DNA of 64,000 nucleotides from assembly GCA_905182405.1 (NCBI GenBank), contig CAJJBQ010000002.1:868001-932000 (forward strand). The letters run 5' to 3'. A program made the translations under genes and the position numbers. The first letter of the stretch is position 1. Every line of letters begins with the position of its first letter. This document shows positions 19,701 to 27,100 of this stretch, piece after piece. The notes beneath the pieces were generated by a model. The model was given only the letters and a program-made list of their open reading frames with translations. It did not search any database and was not told the origin of the DNA. Origin of the DNA: Akkermansiaceae bacterium (GTDB taxonomy: Bacteria; Verrucomicrobiota; Verrucomicrobiia; Verrucomicrobiales; Akkermansiaceae).

Positions 19701-20159
19701 CACACCCCTCCGGGGGGATCCTCGCCGCTCAACATCGCCATCAAGTTTCTCGAAGGCGGTTACCTTACCGAAGGCCAAGCCTACATCGACGAGCTCACCG
19801 CAAACCCCGCCCAAACCAGCGCGCCTCTTCTGAATCTTCTGGCGGCTCTCTATCTCGATCAGGAACGTTTTGGCGACGCCGCGCAGACCTTCCATCGCAC
19901 CCTCCGTCTCGCACCAGACGATCGCAAGGCGAACGCGGAACTTGTCGTCCTCTACCTCGCGGCAAAGCGAGGAGTCGAAGCCGAACGCCATCTTCAGCCT
20001 CTGCTGACACACGATGGTCGCAATCCAGCGCTCCTTCTCCAGCTCAGCAAGGCTCAGCTCCTTCAAGGACAGCGAGACCGAGCAATCGCCACCCTCGAGT
20101 CTGCCCCGCAGACCGCCGAAGTGATCCAGCAGCTTAGAGCCTGTCAGGCCAGTAAGTAA
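16785..20159 (+). CDS. Candidate selenoprotein 2 (lipoprotein paralog), Sec at residue 585
   Basis: It starts 7 bases after the first paralog, so the pair is an operon. The start at 16785 gives a lipoprotein signal MNRLTLTLASLALVSC with the lipobox LVSC (Cys16); the frame is open further upstream, but that would overlap the previous gene. Through the in-frame TGA at 18537-18539 the product is 1124 residues: FG-GAP repeats (about 249-582), Sec585 in D-L-U-S-F-W-W-R-Q, ASPIC/UnbV (about 699-786), thioredoxin-like domain with STCPTCLGEL (about 836-952) and a shorter TPR tail (about 979-1122). Cysteines conserved with paralog 1 include those in DCT and Y-x-C-Q before the propeller core and the CxxC. 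It ends in TAA. Probably anchored at a membrane and facing the periplasm or outside. Confidence 0.8.
18537..18567 (+). promoter_or_regulatory. Candidate bacterial SECIS element 2
   Basis: TGA at 18537-18539, stem GCGCC (18551-18555), loop AGGTCGT, stem GGCGC (18563-18567). From the GATTTG before the TGA through the CAATC after the stem, this copy differs from element 1 only in one codon (TGG against ATG), although the paralogs differ at many synonymous sites on both sides. Confidence 0.75.
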
Positions 20160-20323
20160 TTTCATCAGGCGCGGCACCTCACAAGCGCTTCGACGGGATC
20201 GTGAATATACTAGCCAGCGCCCGAGCTCTCTTCTGCTGTCCTCGCGTCCTAGCACTCTACTCGCCGAACTCACACTCTTTCGAAGGGGGCTCGAAGGGCC
20301 TTATTTAGCCCTCCCTCAAAGAA

Positions 20324-21038
20324 TTACTTCTTCGCTTGCTCGAAGAGCCACTGATGGAGCTCGGGGTCATCGCTGACGGTCCCCGCGATGCCATGACCCT
20401 TCATCGGGATACTCGGTGTATTTGAAAACCTTCGAGCGCTTGAGCTCATCCGCGCAGTTCCGAGCGTAAGTCGGCGGGACGACAGAGTCCTTCGCCCCGT
20501 GAAATGACCAGATCGGCATCGCCCGGAGCTTCCTAACACCATTTGCAACCCCAGCGATGGCCACGCCAGCAGCGAAGAGCTAAGGCTCTTCCTTGAGGAA
20601 ATGCCAGGTGCCGAAACCTCCCATGGAATAGCCGATGAGGTAGACGCGCTTTTCATCAATGATGGGGAGCTTTTTCAAAAGGTCCCTCACAAGCGAGAGA
20701 GTCTCCTCGCCCGGCGCATCGTCCCATCCCCCTCCGGTTCCCCCGTGAGGCTGATAACAAAGCGGCGCTAGGATGAGGCCGGGGCGGTCCTTGTAATTGC
20801 TAGCTTCAGCGAACTTTCGGGCGAAGCCGATTTGCTTTCCATTTTCGTTATTATCGCTCTTACCGTGAAGCGAGATCACGAGCAAACCTTGGCGGAACCA
20901 TCGAGCTCTTTCCCACCATAGAAGCCGTAGGGGGGCTTGCCGTGCTCCGCGAGCACCCAATCACCAGTGACAAGATGGGCGTAATCTCCTCCTAGCTTGG
21001 TGCCCTCGGGCTTGGGAGTTTCAGCCTCTTCTTTGATA
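20324..21038 (-). pseudogene. Broken alpha/beta-hydrolase (prolyl-oligopeptidase/PHB-depolymerase-like)
   Basis: Three frames together make one hydrolase. The N-terminal piece has DWVLAEHGKPPYGFYGG. The middle piece has GLLVISLHGKSD and the nucleophile elbow GYSMGGFGTW. After an in-frame TAG (20580-20582) come WSFHGAKDSVVPP, carrying the acid, and the YPDEGSWH region, which supplies the catalytic His. Lesions are a frameshift near 20880, the TAG, and a frameshift near 20400 before the tail LHQWLFEQAKK. The family is a secreted dienelactone-hydrolase-like esterase. The fragment abuts repeat copy 4, so its true start may have been lost there. Confidence 0.75.
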
Positions 21039-21040
21039 CC

Positions 21041-21115
21041 CCCCCTTTCGCCCCCTCCGCTCCGGTCCAAAGGCGGCTTCAAAGCCCTCCCCGCTAAAAG
21101 TAAATTCCTAGCAGT
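21041..21115 (+). repeat. Dispersed intergenic repeat, copy 4
   Basis: Near-consensus copy: CTCCGGTCCAAAGGCGG, then GGCTTCAAAGCC (a small hairpin), CGCTAAAAGT and AAATTCCTAGCAGT. It ends 3 bases before the stop codon of the reverse-strand DUF1080 gene. Confidence 0.85.
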
Positions 21116-21118
21116 CAG

Positions 21119-22066
21119 TCACTTCTCCACCACCCAGATATTGCGGTAGCGCACTGGATTACCGTGATCCTGGAGGTGAATATTTCCCTGAGCCTTCTGA
21201 TTCTTCAACTCTACTTTGTCGTGAATGACTACGCCGTTATGTTTCACGGTCAGGGTTGATTTTTGATCTTCCTTCGCCGCGCGAAATTCCACGTCATAGG
21301 TTTGCCAAGTCAGGGGAGGCAGGCACATGTTCACGTCAGGCGTCTTCCACGGATAGAGACCTCCACACTCGTTGGCCTCTCCCTTCAATCCGAAGGAATC
21401 GAGCATCTGAGTCTCGGTTCCGAGAAGATACATTCCACTGTTTCCACGACCCTGACCCCGAGCCTTTGGCTCGTAGGGTAAGCGAAATTCGATATGCAGA
21501 TCGAAATCCTTCAGGTCATTCCTTTTCGAATTCACTCCCTGCATCAAGAGGCCATCTTCAGTCATTTTGGCTCCGTCTTGCCAGTGCTCGACATTCTTTC
21601 CATCGAACAAAATCAAAGCTCCCTCCGGTGGCTTGGCTCCCACAGTTGGGCTCGTGCGAGAAACTTTATTAAACTTCCCAATATCGACCTTGTCTGGAGT
21701 GAGGAGCGTCATGCCGCCATTCTTGATAACTGCAATCGCCGCTCCCTCCTCTTTCTGAAAAGTGACCGTCCCATTCTCGGCTTTCGTGGCCTCACTCGAA
21801 ATGGGCTCGTTTTTATCCCACCCCGCACCCGGCAATCCACCAGCATAGCCGACGGCTCGGAATTCCCCCTCACCGAGAGCAATGACTTGAATCCCCACCT
21901 TCTTTACCTCGCCATCCCCATTGGTATAGCTTCCGGCATACTCACCTTGTAGGGCAAAATCAGCATCCTTTGCGGCCTCTTCAGGAGTGGCGAACACCCC
22001 TTTTTTTTCGTGATGGTTCGCGATCACACTTCCACACAGCAAAACACTTATCAATAGCTCTTTCAT
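21119..22066 (-). CDS. DUF1080 (3-keto-disaccharide hydrolase-like) secreted protein
   Basis: The start at 22066 is chosen because it opens directly into a signal peptide, MKELLISVLLCGSVIANHHE; the longer frame adds nine unlikely residues. Residues about 20-150 form a family-specific N-terminal domain (GEYAGSYTNGDGEVKK). The C-terminal 170 residues are a DUF1080 jelly roll: LILFDGKNVEHWQDG, FDLHIEFRLPY, GRGNSGMYLLG and the closing motif IHLQDHGNPVRYRNIWV. DUF1080 includes 3-keto-glycoside hydrolases and many uncharacterised secreted proteins of this phylum. The neighbouring PQQ-propeller gene has the same orientation 156 bases upstream, so co-transcription is possible. Confidence 0.85.
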   Translation of the reverse strand: MKELLISVLLCGSVIANHHEKKGVFATPEEAAKDADFALQGEYAGSYTNGDGEVKKVGIQVIALGEGEFRAVGYAGGLPGAGWDKNEPISSEATKAENGTVTFQKEEGAAIAVIKNGGMTLLTPDKVDIGKFNKVSRTSPTVGAKPPEGALILFDGKNVEHWQDGAKMTEDGLLMQGVNSKRNDLKDFDLHIEFRLPYEPKARGQGRGNSGMYLLGTETQMLDSFGLKGEANECGGLYPWKTPDVNMCLPPLTWQTYDVEFRAAKEDQKSTLTVKHNGVVIHDKVELKNQKAQGNIHLQDHGNPVRYRNIWVVEK

Positions 22067-22222
22067 CCCTTCCACTCTCACTGAAACCGCCATTCCACCA
22101 AGAAAAAAGCCCCCCTACATTTTTTTCATTCCCCCACCCTCTTCCCTTCTCAGACTTAACTCATCCTCGAAGTCCTCGACGACAAGACAGCCGGCCTGAA
22201 AGGCTGCCCAAAAATTTAAAGC

Positions 22223-23671
22223 CTAGCCTTTCACATCGTAGCAGAAGACAAGATCTTGATCTCGGAGGTAGAGCTTTCCGTCCAAGACAACAGGATGGGT
22301 CCAAACTTTCCCCCTCGTCCCCTCACGGAGCTTGGTCTCTTTGGGAAGTGAAAACCGTCCTTTTTCACTGAACCCCTTCGAAGTCGCCTCGGCAATAAAG
22401 ACCGAGCCTTCAGACTCGTCCACGCAGTAGAGTAAACCGTCCGCGTAATGAACCGCGCCTTTTCCAATTCCTTGACCCCTCTCAACCCACACCTTTTCGC
22501 CGGTCTTAAAATCCTGACACAACAAACCTCCTTTATCGGAAAATCCATACAGATAGCCATCAACGAGAACGACCCCACCGTGATGATTTTGCATCTCCTT
22601 ATTTTGCCAGATGTCCTTGGCTTCGGCACCAGAAATATCCACCAACTTACAACCCGCTCCGTAACCTGAAGTCATGTAAACTTTCCCATCATGATAGATG
22701 GGAGTCGGAATCACCGCGGTGCGCCCTTTGGGCCATTTCGAAGTCCAGAGGAGCTTCCCGGTCTCGGCATCCACCCCAGCAAGAGTCTTCATAAACAACT
22801 GCACGTATTGCTTCTTCCCATTCCCTTCGGCGATGATCACCGAGGAATACTCCGATCCATCCGTTAGCTCCTTGCTTCTCCAAATCGTCTTACCCGTTTT
22901 CTTATCAAGAGCCACAATCGCGCCATCTTTTCCACCCGGCGTGACGATCAACTTATCTCCGTCGGCTAAGGGTGATTCCGAGTAGCCCCATTTGGACACT
23001 TTCCCGCCATAGTCTTTCACAAATTCCTTACTCCATAGCCGCTTGCCATCAGCAGCAGCAACAGCGGTCAACGAACCATTCGCGCTGATCGCATAGACCA
23101 TGCCATCACTCACCGTTGGAGTCCCTCGAGGGCCACTTCCCCATCCCGTGCTATAACCATCCGCAGGATCATCTCCCAGATCCGAACTCCAAACTTCTTT
23201 TCCATCCTCACTATTGAGACAAATGATCTTAGCCTTTCCGTCAATCGTTCCGGTGTAGTAAACCTTCCCATCAACAATCGCCGGTCCGCTATATCCTTTA
23301 CCGCACACTTCAGACTGCCACAGAAGTTTCGGACCGTTCTCTGGCCACTTTTTCAACAAACCCTGATCCGGAGAACGATCGGAGCGTGACGCCCCACGAA
23401 AACTCGGCCAGCCACCTTCGCCTCCACCACCAGCATTCCCCTGCTTCGCCACGAAATCCTGATCCTCTTTCGACAAGGCTTCCAACTCAAGCTGGATCAC
23501 CTTACCATTCGCACGTTTCACCGAAACTTTTCCTTCCTTCACGCTCACCAGATCGCCCGACAGGGTGCGACCGGTTTTAGCATCGGTCCAGGTCCGAGCC
23601 AGCGCAGAATGAATTCCCCCGAGAGCGAGTATCGCGGTCAGAGCGAGAAGGAGTGCTGATTTGATCTTCAT
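22223..23671 (-). CDS. PQQ-type beta-propeller protein with SHD1 domain
   Basis: A 482-residue exported protein. Signal peptide MKIKSALLLALTAILALGG; SHD1-like domain (about 26-75, TWTDAKTGRTLSGDLVSV ... LSKEDQDFV); Gly-rich linker; then a PQQ-like propeller beginning with the hallmark WPSFRGASRSDRS and repeating G-K-V-Y-x-x blades (VDGKVYYTGTIDG, DGMVYAISANGS, DGKVYMTSGYG, DGYLYGFSDKGG). Related proteins resemble BamB or alcohol-dehydrogenase propellers, but in this phylum they are mostly uncharacterised; no quinoprotein dehydrogenase active site is visible. Probably a periplasmic binding or scaffold protein. Confidence 0.85.
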   Translation of the reverse strand: MKIKSALLLALTAILALGGIHSALARTWTDAKTGRTLSGDLVSVKEGKVSVKRANGKVIQLELEALSKEDQDFVAKQGNAGGGGEGGWPSFRGASRSDRSPDQGLLKKWPENGPKLLWQSEVCGKGYSGPAIVDGKVYYTGTIDGKAKIICLNSEDGKEVWSSDLGDDPADGYSTGWGSGPRGTPTVSDGMVYAISANGSLTAVAAADGKRLWSKEFVKDYGGKVSKWGYSESPLADGDKLIVTPGGKDGAIVALDKKTGKTIWRSKELTDGSEYSSVIIAEGNGKKQYVQLFMKTLAGVDAETGKLLWTSKWPKGRTAVIPTPIYHDGKVYMTSGYGAGCKLVDISGAEAKDIWQNKEMQNHHGGVVLVDGYLYGFSDKGGLLCQDFKTGEKVWVERGQGIGKGAVHYADGLLYCVDESEGSVFIAEATSKGFSEKGRFSLPKETKLREGTRGKVWTHPVVLDGKLYLRDQDLVFCYDVKG

Positions 23672-23840
23672 GGCTTTAAAATTTCAGTTTTGCCACCTCA
23701 GAATTTCAGTGACTTTACTGATACTACAGCCGCTCTCCCTCTCTTTCGAAGATTCGAGCGTGAATGAACCAATCTCCGGTATGAAGGACGGTCTGGGCCG
23801 CAGATTGTCTCGCCACAACAGCCAAACCAAACCACCGACT

Positions 23841-23916
23841 CCGCCCCTTTCGCCCAATTCGCTCCGGTCCAAAGGCGGCTTCAAAGCCCTTCCGCTAAAA
23901 GCAAATTCCTAGCAGT
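23841..23916 (+). repeat. Dispersed intergenic repeat, copy 5
   Basis: Consensus-like from GCTCCGGTCCAAAGGCGG to AAATTCCTAGCAGT; CGCC before the loop can pair with GGCG after it. It lies between the divergent PQQ gene and the second CotH gene. Confidence 0.85.
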
Positions 23917-24101
23917 CATGTAGACTTCCCTCTCATCTCGCTGAGTTTTCCATGATTTCTAAAATTGAGTTCGCCGAAAGCGCAACCGGACTGGCGTAGT
24001 CCCGGTGGGATGCCCCTATTTTGTGATTCTCTTGCCCGATCGGCGAGCATGGATGATGATTTCCACAGTCTTTTTTATAACTCTCCCAATCCAAAATTCT
24101 C

Positions 24102-27100
24102 ATGGGCTCAATTCCCCGTCTTTTTCCAACCGCCTCTAAGGCAGTTCTTCTCACTTTGATCGGACTACAAGCGATCTCAGCCGATGTGCTCATTCCAAGC
24201 TCCATCAAAGCTTTTCACCAAGGCGATAGCCTAACCGGAAATGGCGCCGCATTGCAGATTATCAACGGAAGCGGCATGTCAAAACCTGACGCTAATGATC
24301 CAACAACTTGGACCATCAGCAGCACTGCTTGGGCTGATGACTGGCAGGGCTTCTCCGCAGATAATTCTGGGAATAACACCTGGGCCGTCCTCGATCTCGG
24401 AGCCCTAACCGCTAATCTTGACCAGATGTATCTCTGGAACGTCCAGGAGACCAATGCTCTCGATCGAGGCACGAGTAAGTTTAACGTCTACTACGCCTCC
24501 TCCCCTGGCGAATCAGTGCCAGATACGAGTGGAGCCGTTACACCCTATGATTTTAAAAGTGGTGGTTGGACCCTGCTCAGCACGGGAAACGATCTCGCAC
24601 AGGGAACTCAAATTGGCGATCCAGGAGAAGTTTTTGATATCTCGGGGGCTTCTGGGGCCAGGTATATCGGACTCCATCTTACTGCTAACCATGGTGGGTT
24701 CCGCACTGGTCTCGCCGAGGTCGTCTTCACCACTGGAATTCCTAATGGGGTTGCAGGTGTCACTAATTTGGTAGCTGATGAAATCACCTCTGCCTCTGCC
24801 CAACTGAGAGGAAAAGTAGACGACATCGGCGATGCTCCGCCATCAATTACGATACGTTGGGGAAACGAAGATGGCGGCAGCGACCCAAATGGTTGGGACC
24901 ATACAGAGACCTTACCTAGCACGCACAGCGGTGGTTTTTCAGTCGCTACAAGCACGGCACTAGACCCGAATACTCGCTACTTCTTTACAGCCTTCGCTAG
25001 CAACAGCTCAGGCGACTCGATCGCATCACCAAGCCTGTCGTTCACCACGTTGCCGGCCGTGCCAGCGGTCACCAACGTTGCCGCAAGTAGGATCGCCGCT
25101 GACTCGGCAACAATCGGCGGTATTGTGACCGATAACGGCGGCGAAGATCCGACCATGTTTATCTACTGGGGGACAATCGATGGCGGAACCGACGCTGATA
25201 CTTGGCAAAAATCGATCCTACTCGGAGCTCAAAGCAACTTAGCAAACACGACCCTGAATAGCCTGACCAGCGGCACCGATTATTTTTACCGCGCCTTGGT
25301 CACAAATAGCGGAGGTTCCACTTGGGCCGCTAGCAGCTCGAGTTTTTCAACTAAAACACCACAGCCGCCGAGCGTGATCAATAATTCGGCCAACGGAGTC
25401 ACAGGCAGCTCAGCCAACCTACGCGGCGAAATTGCCAACACCGGGTTCGAAGCGCCAACGGTCACAATATATTACGGCACCACTGATGGGGGAACGATAT
25501 CCGGCATGTGGGACAATTCAATCAACCTCGGCATCCAGGATGGAAAGTTTTCATTTTTCCTCACGGGCCTAGATCCACTCAGTAACTTATTTTTCCGTGT
25601 CCAAGCCCGCAACTCGGCTGGTTCCAACTGGGCGTCAACCACACAATCGTTCAGCACCACTCAGATCGTCACCAATTCCGTTGTTATCAATGAGATTCAT
25701 TACGATCATGATCCCAAAACAGAGCGCGGCGAGTTCGTCGAGTTATTCAACGCAAGCGACTCACCAGTTGACCTATCAAGCTGGACTCTACGCGGAGCGA
25801 TCGACTATCAATTTCCTGCCAGCACAACTATCTCGGCCAACGGCTTCATCGTGGTGGCCGAGGATCCGGCAACGCTCCTTTCGGAGTTCGCTGTCAGTGG
25901 ACTCGGCCCCTACACCGGTAAGCTCAGCAACGACGGAGAACTCCTCAAGCTCGAAGATGCGACCGGGGACACGGTTGACGAGGTTACCTACGGAATCGGG
26001 TTCCCGTGGCCGAGTGCCTCACGCGGCAAGGGGCCGTCGATGGAACTGATCAACGCCGATCTCGACAATGACCTGGGCAGCTCGTGGCGCGCTGCAATGT
26101 CTGGGTTCACCGGGCCGCAGGCCACCTATGTTTCGGCCGCGAGCGTCTGGAGTTATCGTAAAGGGACGAGCGAGGCTTCGGCACCGATCGATGAATGGCG
26201 ACAGCCCGGATTCACCGAAGACCCATCATGGCTGCTCGGCACGACCGTGATCGGCTATGGCGACGGCGATGACACGACCATCCTGAACGACATGCAGAAC
26301 AGCTACAGCTCCGTGTTCTTGCGCAAACAGTTCAACGTCTCTGGCACGCTCCCCAGCCAGCTACTCGTCCGTGTCTACTACGACGACGGTGCGATCGTTT
26401 GGATCAACGGGGTTGAGGTCGCACGTCTCGAAATCGCTCTTGGAGACATCACCTTCGAGGGAATCCGCGCCTCCGATCGTCCCGGCGGTACTCCCGGCGC
26501 AGCGATCGGCAGCCACGAGCGCGCGTGGGTCGATGTCACGGTGCCTGGCGCCGCCGGAATCCTCGTCCCAGGGACCAATACCATCGCGGTGCATGCGTTC
26601 AACACCGGCGAGGGCAGCAGCGATTTCTCGATCGACTGCGAAGTGAAAACCCCCGCCCCAAGCGGCGGTTCGCTCGGAACCCCGACGCCGGGCGCATCGA
26701 ACTCGGTGTTTTCACCCAACGCGGCACCAAACATCCGTCAGGTCAATCACACCCCCGGGCAGCCGGTCGCAGGCCAGGACGTGGTGGTCACCGCCAAGGT
26801 GACCGATCCCGAAGGCGTTGCCTCGGTCACGCTCGGCTACCAGCTGGTCAATCCTGGTTCCTACATCAATCTCGAGGATGCCAGCTACGAGACCAACTGG
26901 ACGAACCTGCCGATGGTCGACGACGGTAGCGCTGGTGATGCCGTGCCTGGCGACTCGGTGTTTAGTGTCACCATGCCGGGCACCCTGCAGACCCACCGCC
27001 GCCTCGTCCGCTACCGCATCACGATGGAGGATGTTCCCGGCGTTTCGGAACAAACGCCTTACGCCGACGACGAGTCGCCAAACTTCGCCTACTTCTGCTA

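Noticed and set aside
12938..20159. Reassigned genetic code (UGA = Trp or Gly) as explanation of the in-frame TGAs
   Set aside because: TGA is the normal stop of several clear genes here (1534-1536, the PSD1 and DUF1501 genes, thiH), and Trp is encoded by TGG throughout.
23684..23884. Small reverse-strand frames beginning MKPPLDRS
   Set aside because: They start inside the dispersed repeat read backwards (copies 4 and 5), which explains their shared N-terminus.
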